DNA from: Acidobacteriota bacterium
GTDB taxonomy: Bacteria; Acidobacteriota; Terriglobia; Terriglobales; Acidobacteriaceae
Length of the DNA: 64,000 nt
Assembly (NCBI GenBank): GCA_018268895.1
Contig: JAFDVP010000001.1
Span: 1,426,001-1,490,000 of the forward strand
Reading direction: 5' to 3'
The notes beneath the pieces are model-generated. The model had not been told where the DNA came from and made no database searches. It saw only the letters and a list, made by a program, of their open reading frames with translations. Made by a program: the position numbers and the translations under genes. Shown here piece by piece: positions 9,280 to 16,574 of the stretch. Each line of letters opens with the position of its first letter. The first letter of the stretch is position 1.

Positions 9280-10964
9280 TTCTCAGTGCCTCTCTTTGTG
9301 ACATGTGCTGTTGACATGCTTCCATTATCAGGCTTCAGTACCTGAGTCAGCACATGTCCCTCGATACTCGAAGGCTGATTCACCCTCAAAATCGAGGCAA
9401 ATGTTGCCGCAATATCCACCGGAGCTACGCGATCGTGATACGTCCCCGGAACGAACATTGCGCCATAGAAGTCCAGCGGCACATGACGGTCATAGGCAAA
9501 CGACGAGTAGTGCGTCGCTCCCATCTCCGACCCCGGGAACTGGAATGCGCTGAAGTTCAGCCAGATCGCCCAGCCCACGTAAGGCGAGTAGCTGTGCATG
9601 ATCCGGCGCCCGAGCTCAGTATCCGGAATCTCGCCCGCGCGCATCTTCGCCACCGGGTAAACAGAACCAAGCCCAACCGGATCGGCCACACGGTCGGCAG
9701 GAATCGCGGCCTTTGTGCTCTTCACGCCGTAATTCGCATTTGAAGCTGCCAGCAGAGCCTCAAGCTCCTCGGCAGCCGCCGTCTCAGCCTCCAGCTCGCT
9801 GACATGGGCTGCCTCAAATGCCTGCTGGTTCAATTGAATGTACGGAAATTCACCGCCCAACACATACTTGTCGCCCTTCTTGATCGGCCACTTCTTGTCG
9901 AGAGCTGCCTCCAGCGACTTCAAGACCGCAGCGCTCTTGATCCCCACCGAAGGCATCTGCGCATCATTCGCCGCACGCATCGTGGGAGCGACACCGTGAT
10001 CGCCCGATAGAGCAACAATCACATTCTGAAGCCCCACCTGCTTGTCGAGGAAGGTGAAGAAGTCGTTCAGCGAGACGTCCACTGCATCAATCATCTTGCG
10101 CTGTTCGGGCGAATCCGGCCCAACCTTGTGCCCCAGTATGTCCGTATTGCTGATCGAGATCGTCAGCAGGTCCGAGACCTCGTTGTGACCCAGGTTCTCG
10201 TTCTTCACCAGAGCCTTGGCAAAATTGATCATGTATTGAACGGCAGCCGGCGTCTTCCCAACCTCTTCATAAAAATTCCCTGAGGGGATATTCGCCGCCG
10301 CACGAGCCTTCGCGCGCTCGTCGCTCGCATTGAAATCCTTTGCCCAGCCAGGAAGCTCGTTCATCCAGTACGTCGAGCTGATGAACGCTCCCGAATCATG
10401 ATCTGTCCAGTAGGCTCCCTTGGTCGCGTGTCCCGAGGTCAGGATCGCCGCCCTGTCTTTGAACGAGACGCCAAACACCTTGGCTCGTCCCTGTGTCGCC
10501 AACTCCAGTTCATCTCCAAGGGTCGAGGCAGCCTCGCGGTGAGGTGAAGCCCCCGGAGAGATCTCGCCACCGGCCGGAACGCCCACCAGCTTGTACCGAT
10601 GGTCGCTGACCGACGTCACCAGCTCGAGCTTTCCATTCTCGTCCCGCTCCCACCACTCGTTGATCGGGATCTTGTGCCCGTCAGTATAGCTTCCCGTGCC
10701 GATCGTCGAATGCCCGGCCGCCGTCACCAGGTTGGCGTAGTCGTAGTAGCAATCGGTGAAGTGCACGCCTTTTTTCAGAAACAGGTTGAACCCGTTCGGA
10801 GTCTTGAAGTCGTCGCGGTAGCGGTCGAGATAATCGCCGCGGAACTGGTCGATTACCAGTACGACCACCAGCTTCGGTGTCGCATGATACGCATCGGCAC
10901 GCGCGGGCACAGACCCGGGCACGAGAAGAGCAAGCGAGAGAAGAAGAGCTATACAGGCACGCAT
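9276..10964 (-). CDS. PafA-type alkaline phosphatase / phosphodiesterase family protein
   Basis: A 562-residue exported phosphatase of the alkaline phosphatase superfamily, close to the Ca/Zn-dependent PafA branch. A signal peptide (MRACIALLLSLALLVPGSVPARA) is present. Metal and catalytic motifs are VVVLVIDQFRGDYLDRY (first metal Asp), the nucleophile region NLVTAAGHSTIGTG with Thr, SNTDILGHKVGPDSPE, LSGDHGVAPT, and GATHYSSFAYDRHVPLDFYG with the last His ligands. The likely role is release of phosphate from phosphomonoesters in the periplasm. It is the first gene of a minus-strand unit with pyrD and purH, and its promoter region (10965-11062) is shared with the divergent serS. Direct repeats there may be a phosphate-control site. 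Confidence 0.88.
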   Translation of the reverse strand: MRACIALLLSLALLVPGSVPARADAYHATPKLVVVLVIDQFRGDYLDRYRDDFKTPNGFNLFLKKGVHFTDCYYDYANLVTAAGHSTIGTGSYTDGHKIPINEWWERDENGKLELVTSVSDHRYKLVGVPAGGEISPGASPHREAASTLGDELELATQGRAKVFGVSFKDRAAILTSGHATKGAYWTDHDSGAFISSTYWMNELPGWAKDFNASDERAKARAAANIPSGNFYEEVGKTPAAVQYMINFAKALVKNENLGHNEVSDLLTISISNTDILGHKVGPDSPEQRKMIDAVDVSLNDFFTFLDKQVGLQNVIVALSGDHGVAPTMRAANDAQMPSVGIKSAAVLKSLEAALDKKWPIKKGDKYVLGGEFPYIQLNQQAFEAAHVSELEAETAAAEELEALLAASNANYGVKSTKAAIPADRVADPVGLGSVYPVAKMRAGEIPDTELGRRIMHSYSPYVGWAIWLNFSAFQFPGSEMGATHYSSFAYDRHVPLDFYGAMFVPGTYHDRVAPVDIAATFASILRVNQPSSIEGHVLTQVLKPDNGSMSTAHVTKRGTEK

Positions 10965-10984
10965 ACTGTTAGAGTACCGCTTTC

Positions 10985-11038
10985 AATTCTTACAAATTCT
11001 TACATTTACCGTTCCCCCCGATCCGGCCCCTTACCGTT
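10985..11038. promoter_or_regulatory. Direct repeats in the phosphatase/serS divergent promoter region
   Basis: The 98-base gap holds a perfect tandem repeat of aattcttaca (10985-10994 and 10995-11004) and a second direct repeat ttaccgtt (11006-11013 and 11031-11038). The CTTACA half-sites are separated by AATT, which recalls the direct-repeat plan of response-regulator sites such as Pho boxes. A TAAAAT hexamer (11048-11053) could be the -10 of serS. It would start transcription within a few bases of the ATG, and I see no Shine-Dalgarno there. Confidence 0.4.
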
Positions 11039-11062
11039 AGAAGACGATAAAATAAAGATCAA

Positions 11063-12388
11063 ATGATCGATCTAGCATTCGTCCGGGCCAACCTGCCCGT
11101 TGTAGAAGAGAAACTTCGCGCCCGAGGCATGGATCCGGCTACCGCCCTCGGCGACTTCGCCGCCATCGACCGTGAGCGCCGCGACGCCATTACCCAGGTC
11201 GAAACCCTCAAGGCCCGCCGCAACAAGCTCACCGAAGAGATCGCCCGGCTTCGTAAATCCGGAGCGGACGCCACAGCCGTCACCGAGGAGACCAAGTCGC
11301 TCAAGGCAGAAGTCGAAGCCCTCGAATCCCGCGCCTCGATCGCCGATGAGCGCCTCCAGTCCATCCTCCAGATCATCCCCAACCTACCGCAGGAGTCCGT
11401 CCCCGTCGGCTCCGACGAGCACGGCAACGTCGCCGAAAAGCATTGGGGCGCGAGGCCCAGCTTCGACTTCACCCCCAAGCCTCACTGGGAGTTGGGCGAG
11501 GCGCTCAACATCCTCGACTTCAACCGCGCCGCCAAGATCTCCGGCTCCCGTTTCGTCGTCCACTACGGTGCCGGTGCCCGCCTGGAGCGCGCCCTCGCAA
11601 ACTTCATGCTCGACCTCCACACCCGCGAGCATGGATACACCGAGGTCCTTCCTCCCTACATGGTCAACTCCAAGAGCCTCTTCGGAACCGGCCAGCTCCC
11701 CAAGTTCGCCGAAGACCTCTTCCACTGCGACGACAAGGGTCCATACACTCCCGGTGAGCTTCAGGACGGCGACCACTGGCTCATCCCCACCGCCGAGGTC
11801 CCCGTCACCAACCTCCTCCGCGATGAGACCATCGACGAGGCCCAGCTCCCCATCTCCCTCTGCGCCTACACTCCGTGCTTTCGCAGCGAGGCTGGCAGCT
11901 ACGGCAAAGACGTCCGCGGCATGATCCGCCAGCACCAGTTCCAGAAGGTCGAGCTGGTCAAGTTCACCACGCCGCAGAAGTCCAACGAAGAGCACGAGGC
12001 ACTCACCCGCCACGCCGAGCGGGTCCTCGAGATTCTCGGACTCCCCTATCGCCGCATGCTCCTCTGCACCGGCGACATGGGCTTTGCCTCCTCCAAGACC
12101 TACGACCTTGAGGTCTGGCTCCCCGGTCAGAACCTCTACCGCGAGATCAGCTCCTGCTCCAACTTTCAGGACTTCCAGGCCCGGCGCGCCAACATTCGCT
12201 ACCGCCCCGCTGGAGCAAAAAAGTCCGAGTATCTGCACACGCTCAACGGCTCCGGCCTCGCCGTCGGGCGCACGTACCTCGCCATTCTCGAGAACTACCA
12301 GCAGGCTGACGGCAGCATCAAAGTACCCGAAGCCCTCGTCTCCTATATGAACGGCCAAACAGTTATCGCGAAGCAGGAGAAGATTTAA
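11063..12388 (+). CDS. serS: Seryl-tRNA synthetase
   Basis: Class II aminoacyl-tRNA synthetase that charges tRNA-Ser in the cytoplasm. The length is 441 residues against a usual 420-430. The N-terminal tRNA-binding coiled coil spans about residues 30-105 (KARRNKLTEEIARLRKS, then KSLKAEVEALESRASIADERL). The catalytic core has TAEVPVTNLLRDETID, motif 2 FRSEAGSYGKDVRGMIRQHQF, and motif 3 NGSGLAVGRTYLAILENYQ. There is no clear Shine-Dalgarno upstream of the ATG, which may be leaderless or nearly so. The stop codon shares one base with the next gene (TAATG), indicating coupling. Confidence 0.97.
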   Translation: MIDLAFVRANLPVVEEKLRARGMDPATALGDFAAIDRERRDAITQVETLKARRNKLTEEIARLRKSGADATAVTEETKSLKAEVEALESRASIADERLQSILQIIPNLPQESVPVGSDEHGNVAEKHWGARPSFDFTPKPHWELGEALNILDFNRAAKISGSRFVVHYGAGARLERALANFMLDLHTREHGYTEVLPPYMVNSKSLFGTGQLPKFAEDLFHCDDKGPYTPGELQDGDHWLIPTAEVPVTNLLRDETIDEAQLPISLCAYTPCFRSEAGSYGKDVRGMIRQHQFQKVELVKFTTPQKSNEEHEALTRHAERVLEILGLPYRRMLLCTGDMGFASSKTYDLEVWLPGQNLYREISSCSNFQDFQARRANIRYRPAGAKKSEYLHTLNGSGLAVGRTYLAILENYQQADGSIKVPEALVSYMNGQTVIAKQEKI

Positions 12389-12780
12389 TGCTCAAGACCA
12401 TCCGCTCCTACTTCTGGTGGACCTATGATCGCGGCAGCTTCCACTACGACGTCATGGTCACGCTCATCCTGCTCTTTCTCTTCCTCGGCCCCCGCTTCAT
12501 CGACTTCAAGGACCGCCCGGTTGAGACCGTAGCCATTAACTCCTCTGAAGTACTCGTCAAGGAAGCAGGCTCCAGCGATGATTCGAGCCGCTTCATCTAT
12601 CAGATCCGCGCCGACGATATTCAAAAAGCAATCGACGGCGACGCCAGTGATTCCGCTCTGAAGGCTGCAATCATTCGTATCATCGAACCCATCGCCGGCG
12701 AGATTACGCTGGAACGCTACGAACCCGTTCGCGACGCTCAGGGACACATCATCGCGTACGACGCCTGGATCACCCGCTGA
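12388..12780 (+). CDS. Small membrane-anchored protein of unknown function
   Basis: A 130-residue protein I do not recognise. It has one membrane segment near the N-terminus (YDVMVTLILLFLFLGPRFIDF, about residues 20-40) and a soluble C-terminal domain of about 85 residues (NSSEVLVKEAGSS through ERYEPVRDAQGHIIAYDAWITR) that is probably outside the cytoplasm. It overlaps the serS stop by one base and precedes the LolA-like gene by 57 bases, so the three likely form one transcript. Pairing with a LolA-like protein suggests an envelope role, but that is inference only. Confidence 0.8.
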   Translation: MLKTIRSYFWWTYDRGSFHYDVMVTLILLFLFLGPRFIDFKDRPVETVAINSSEVLVKEAGSSDDSSRFIYQIRADDIQKAIDGDASDSALKAAIIRIIEPIAGEITLERYEPVRDAQGHIIAYDAWITR

Positions 12781-12837
12781 TTTACCCGAACCATTCCGCT
12801 TCGGTTGCATCTAAAGATGCCGGAGAGTAACTGTCGA

Positions 12838-13503
12838 ATGAAGAAGACACTTTTAGCGTTCCTCCTGCTCGCCATTCCGCTCACCACCCCCGCCCAGGTC
12901 AAACCCGGTGAACTCGACGCCGTGCTCCGCCAGATGGACGCCGCCAGCACAAAGTTCAAATCCGCTGAGGCCGATTTTCAGTGGGACTTCTACGAGCGCG
13001 TCGTCAAGCAGACGACCACGCAGCATGGGAGCATCTACTTTAAGAAGAACGGCGCCAACCTGGAGATGGGCGCAAAGATCGTCCCTCCTGGAGCCAAATT
13101 CTTCTCCTTCAAGGACGGCAAGCTCTCCGTCTTCGATCCCGGCACCCACGACCTCAAGGTCTTCGCCTCCGGCAAGAACCGCGCCCAGTACGAGAGCTTC
13201 CTGACCCTCGGCTTCGGCGGTAGCGGCAGCGAGCTCGCAAAGGCCTGGACCGTCACCTATCTGGGCAAAGAGGTGCTCTCCGACGGCAATACATCAATCG
13301 GTACGGCCAAGCTCGATCTCGTCTCAAAAGATCCGAACGTGCGCAATATGTTTACGCACATCGTTATCTGGGTAGACCCAACTCGCGGCATCTCCCTCAA
13401 GCAGCAGTTCTTCACCCCGTCCGAGGACTACCGCACGACCATCTACAGCAATATCCGCTATAACCAATCTATCGACACAAAGCCATATCAATTCAAGAAG
13501 TAA
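12838..13503 (+). CDS. LolA-like outer-membrane lipoprotein carrier protein
   Basis: A 221-residue exported protein of the LolA/LolB fold group. The start is set at 12838 (MKKTLLAFLLLAIPLTTPAQ), which gives a clean signal peptide and has GGAGAG about ten bases upstream; the longer frame adds an unlikely leader. After the signal comes a LolA-type half-barrel pattern: LDAVLRQMDAASTKFKSAEADFQW, GSIYFKKNGANLEMGAKI, then KFFSFKDGKLSVFDPGTHDLKVF. This is the alternation of short strands carrying lipid-facing residues. It probably handles lipoproteins or lipids between membranes, although Acidobacteria often carry several paralogues and this need not be the main LolA. Confidence 0.8.
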   Translation: MKKTLLAFLLLAIPLTTPAQVKPGELDAVLRQMDAASTKFKSAEADFQWDFYERVVKQTTTQHGSIYFKKNGANLEMGAKIVPPGAKFFSFKDGKLSVFDPGTHDLKVFASGKNRAQYESFLTLGFGGSGSELAKAWTVTYLGKEVLSDGNTSIGTAKLDLVSKDPNVRNMFTHIVIWVDPTRGISLKQQFFTPSEDYRTTIYSNIRYNQSIDTKPYQFKK

Positions 13504-13513
13504 TGAACAAAAA

Positions 13514-14893
13514 CTAATCCAATAGTTTCAATTCCCCGAAGACCGTGGGAATCAGTTCAGCCACGGTCGGATGAATATGCACTGAGTGGGTCAGCAGCGT
13601 GTAAGGCTGCTTCGCATACATCGCGGTCAGGATGCAGTGGACAGCTTCATCTCCGCCCGTTCCGAGGATCGACGCCCCCAGGATCAGCTTCGACTCCACA
13701 TCCACCAGCACCTTCATAAAGCCCTGACTTTCTCCCTTCTCGACCGCACGGCTCACCTTCGTCATTGGGCGGATGCCCATCAACGCCGGCCTTCCTCGCT
13801 CCCTCACCTGCTTCTCCGTCATGCCAACCTGACCCAGCGGAGGATCGATGTACAGCCCATGCACCGGAATTCTGTCGCTCACCTTGCGCGGATCGCTGTC
13901 CAGGAGGTTCGCCGCGACAATCTCGTAGTCGTTGTAAGAGGTGTGGGTAAATGCGCCGCGCCCATTGCAGTCTCCGAGCGCCCATACTCCCGACGCAGAG
14001 GTCTCCAGCTTGTCGTTTACCTCAATAAAGCCGTGCTTGTCCGGAGTAATACCGATCATGTCCAGCCCCAGGTCGTCTGTGTTCGGCGTGCGACCCATCG
14101 CCAGCAGGACGTGGCTTCCAATCGCCTGACGCCCCCCGCCATCGCAGTCCAGATAAATGACCGGGCTGCCGCTCTTCTGATCGAGGCGAATGCAATTGGA
14201 TCCCAGTTCTATTCGGACGCCCTCTGCCTCAAGAATCTTCTTCACCTCGGCGGAGACATCTTCGTCCTCGTGGCTCACCAGACGCGGTGCGCGCTCCACA
14301 ACCGTCACCTCCGAGCCAAACCGGCGGAACATCTGGGCGAACTCCAGCCCGACATAGCTTCCTCCCACAACAAGCAGGTGCTCCGGCAGCGTCTCCAACT
14401 CCAGGATCGTCGTGCTCGTCAGGTACTGGACCTCGTGAACTCCCGGAAGCTCCGGAACCGATGGCCGTGCTCCCACATTCAGAAAGACCTTCTCCGCGTG
14501 GAGGACATCGTCGTTCACCCGCATCGTCGCTGGCCCGGCAAACCTGGCCGTTCCACGAAAGACCGTGCATCCCTCCATGCCGGCAAGCCACTTCTCGAGC
14601 CCCGCACGCGAATGCTCCACAATGCCGTCCTTACGCTTCTTAATCTGTGCAAGATCGACTCCAGTCAATGTCTGGGCTGGAAGTCCGTACTCCTGAGCAC
14701 GCTGTACCGCGCGAGCTGCGTAGGCGCTGGCCACCATCGCCTTCGTCGGAGTGCAACCTGCGTTTACGCACGTACCTCCGAGCAGCTTTCGCTCCACGAG
14801 CGCTACCTTCCACCCGGCTCCGGTCAAGCGTCCAGCCAGCGACGGCCCAGCCTGGCCCGCGCCAACGATGATGGCATCAAAGGTGTATTCCAT
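13514..14893 (-). CDS. FAD-dependent pyridine nucleotide-disulfide oxidoreductase (mercuric reductase-like)
   Basis: A 459-residue class I flavoprotein disulfide reductase. The FAD-binding Rossmann motif is at the N-terminus (DAIIVGAGQAGPSLAGRL). The redox-active disulfide is in GGTCVNAGCTPTKAM. The NAD(P)H motif is VVGGSYVGLEFAQMFRRFG, the second FAD motif is VWALGDCNGRGAFTHTSYND, and the dimer-interface active-site His-Glu pair is in HIHPTVAELIPTVF. It lacks the C-terminal vicinal cysteines and N-terminal metal domain of true MerA and lacks signs of a lipoyl-enzyme context, so the substrate is unknown. I start at 14893 (MEYTFDAII). An upstream ATG 36 bases earlier would add an acidic leader. 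Confidence 0.9.
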   Translation of the reverse strand: MEYTFDAIIVGAGQAGPSLAGRLTGAGWKVALVERKLLGGTCVNAGCTPTKAMVASAYAARAVQRAQEYGLPAQTLTGVDLAQIKKRKDGIVEHSRAGLEKWLAGMEGCTVFRGTARFAGPATMRVNDDVLHAEKVFLNVGARPSVPELPGVHEVQYLTSTTILELETLPEHLLVVGGSYVGLEFAQMFRRFGSEVTVVERAPRLVSHEDEDVSAEVKKILEAEGVRIELGSNCIRLDQKSGSPVIYLDCDGGGRQAIGSHVLLAMGRTPNTDDLGLDMIGITPDKHGFIEVNDKLETSASGVWALGDCNGRGAFTHTSYNDYEIVAANLLDSDPRKVSDRIPVHGLYIDPPLGQVGMTEKQVRERGRPALMGIRPMTKVSRAVEKGESQGFMKVLVDVESKLILGASILGTGGDEAVHCILTAMYAKQPYTLLTHSVHIHPTVAELIPTVFGELKLLD

Positions 14894-15056
14894 CGCAACC
14901 TCGTCATAATCGGAATCGAAGCTCGTCACGTCTCAGGCAGTGCCCAGCTTACAGCGGCGTGGGCGCTCACCGCACAAAAACAGCAGACAAAGCTCCAATA
15001 GGAAGCCATCAAAGCCGCCGCGACACAACCCACCCAATCTCATTTACAGTAAAGAT

Positions 15057-16016
15057 ATGGCCAATACGTCGAAGGTCGACCTGGTCGGTGTAGGGTTGAA
15101 TGCCACAGACACGGTCATTCCCCTTCCCCACTTTCCCGCCGTGGGCTCCAAAGTCGAGTTCGGCGCAGCGAAGATTCTCCCCGGAGGACAGGTCGCAAGC
15201 ACCGTCGTCGCCTGCCAGCAGTGGGGCCTGAGCACGCGCTACGTCGGCAAGATCGGCGACGACAGCGCCGCCGACCTGCACCGCGCAGAGTTCGTGCGCA
15301 CCGGCGTCGAGGCCCATCTGCTCACCGTGCCCGGCTGCGCCAGCCAGCAGTCCTTCATTCTCGTCGATCGAGAAGGCGAACGCACCGTGCTGCACCGCCA
15401 CGACGATGCACTCTCGCTTCATCCGGACGACCTCAAGCGCGAGTGGATCGTCAACGCCCGCGCACTCCACGTCGATGGCTGGGATACTGCTGCCGCTACT
15501 CTTGCAGCCACTTGGGCCCGCGAGGCGGGCATCCCCGTGATCGCCGACCTCGACGAGATATACCCTGGGGTTGAACAGCTCATCGAAAAAATCGACTATC
15601 TTATCGTGAGCCGCGACTTCCCGAGCCGCCTCATGAACGAGCCTAGCCTCGAATCCGCGCTTCGCCGTATGCAGACCCGCTTCGGATCAACGCTTACGGC
15701 CGCCACACTTGGGCATGAAGGCGTGCTCGCCTGGGATGGAAGAAACTTCCATTACTCCAGCGCATATCGCGTCCCTGTAGCTGACACGACAGGTGCCGGA
15801 GACATCTTTCACGCCGGTTTTATCTACGGACTGCTGAACGGATGGCAGCTTGATCGCCAGCTCGACTTCGCCTGCGCCGCCGCCGCACTCAACTGCACCG
15901 CAGTCGGAGCGCGGGGCGGAATCAAGGGTGTAGACGAGATCGAGCGCTTGACCGTCACCGGAACACACTACCCCTCCGATAGCTACGTCCCAGCCTCGGA
16001 CTCAGTAAGCCTCTAA
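15057..16016 (+). CDS. PfkB-family carbohydrate kinase
   Basis: A 319-residue ribokinase/PfkB kinase that phosphorylates a sugar or nucleoside hydroxyl. The first signature region (ILPGGQVASTVVACQQWGLSTRYVGKIGDD) and the second signature with the catalytic Asp (ADTTGAGDIFHAGFIYGLL) are both present. The start at 15057 (MANTSKVDLVGVG) begins directly with the first beta strand; the frame extends upstream through 39 low-complexity basic residues that are probably untranslated. It is divergent from the FAD oxidoreductase, with a 160-base shared control region. The substrate cannot be assigned from sequence. Confidence 0.9.
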   Translation: MANTSKVDLVGVGLNATDTVIPLPHFPAVGSKVEFGAAKILPGGQVASTVVACQQWGLSTRYVGKIGDDSAADLHRAEFVRTGVEAHLLTVPGCASQQSFILVDREGERTVLHRHDDALSLHPDDLKREWIVNARALHVDGWDTAAATLAATWAREAGIPVIADLDEIYPGVEQLIEKIDYLIVSRDFPSRLMNEPSLESALRRMQTRFGSTLTAATLGHEGVLAWDGRNFHYSSAYRVPVADTTGAGDIFHAGFIYGLLNGWQLDRQLDFACAAAALNCTAVGARGGIKGVDEIERLTVTGTHYPSDSYVPASDSVSL

Positions 16017-16030
16017 AGTTTTACCAATCC

Positions 16031-16441
16031 CTAGCGCCAGCTCACGGCAAGATGCCAGCGCAACTGACGATCTTGTGTCTTCCTCAGAACTCGCCGGTAC
16101 TCCACCAACTCAGCCAGTACCTGCTCGCCCTCTGAACCTAGCTGTTGCGGCTCATCTTCCAATGCAAATACCATTGCTTCCACCGTCGCCAACCCCTCAG
16201 ATGGCAGATACCACTGTGGAGGCGGCAGCCTTTGCAGCAAGTCCCTGTTCCCCGCGCCTTCTTCGATCAAGAGCGACATCGAGTTCTCATCCGCCGAGAA
16301 GAACTCAATCAGCGGGCGCACACCCAGTCGCAAAGCCAGCTTCTCCACCGCGTCCTCATTACGCGCAAGAGCTCTTCCGTTAACAAAAATGTCGAACCCG
16401 GGATCTTCGCCCTCAACGACGATGTACATCGAAGCAGCCAT
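16031..16441 (-). CDS. Conserved hypothetical protein
   Basis: A protein of 136 residues with no domain I recognise. It starts MAASMYIVVEGEDPGFDIFVNGRALARNEDAVEKLALRLGV, continues with an acidic middle (FFSADENSMSLLIEEGAG), and ends in a basic C-terminus (VEYRRVLRKTQDRQLRWHLAVSWR). It is soluble, without a signal peptide or membrane segment. Codon use matches its neighbours. The start is uncertain: ATGs lie at 16468, 16441 and 16429, none with a convincing ribosome site. It is convergent with the PfkB kinase gene, 14 bases apart. Confidence 0.7.
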   Translation of the reverse strand: MAASMYIVVEGEDPGFDIFVNGRALARNEDAVEKLALRLGVRPLIEFFSADENSMSLLIEEGAGNRDLLQRLPPPQWYLPSEGLATVEAMVFALEDEPQQLGSEGEQVLAELVEYRRVLRKTQDRQLRWHLAVSWR

Positions 16442-16522
16442 TGTCCGCAGTTTACGCTCCGCCCTCATGTGAAAAAAAGTGCATCTTCAGGCTCGTCCCG
16501 GTCGCGAGAAGCATCTGCACCG

Positions 16523-16557
16523 CAAAAAAAAGGGGGCACGCAAACGCGTGCCCCTTT
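16523..16557 (-). terminator. Intrinsic terminator after pnp
   Basis: On the minus strand, AAAGGGGCACGC pairs with GCGTGCCCC across a GTTT loop, followed by an unbroken run of eight to nine T (16531-16523). It lies 18 bases past the pnp stop codon and is a textbook rho-independent terminator for the rpsO-pnp unit. Confidence 0.9.
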
Positions 16558-16574
16558 CTATCGTTGCTTCGAGA

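Noticed and set aside
13586..15001. A 471-residue plus-strand open frame over the FAD oxidoreductase gene
   Set aside because: The minus strand carries all flavoprotein motifs; the plus-strand product is basic and repetitive with no family features.
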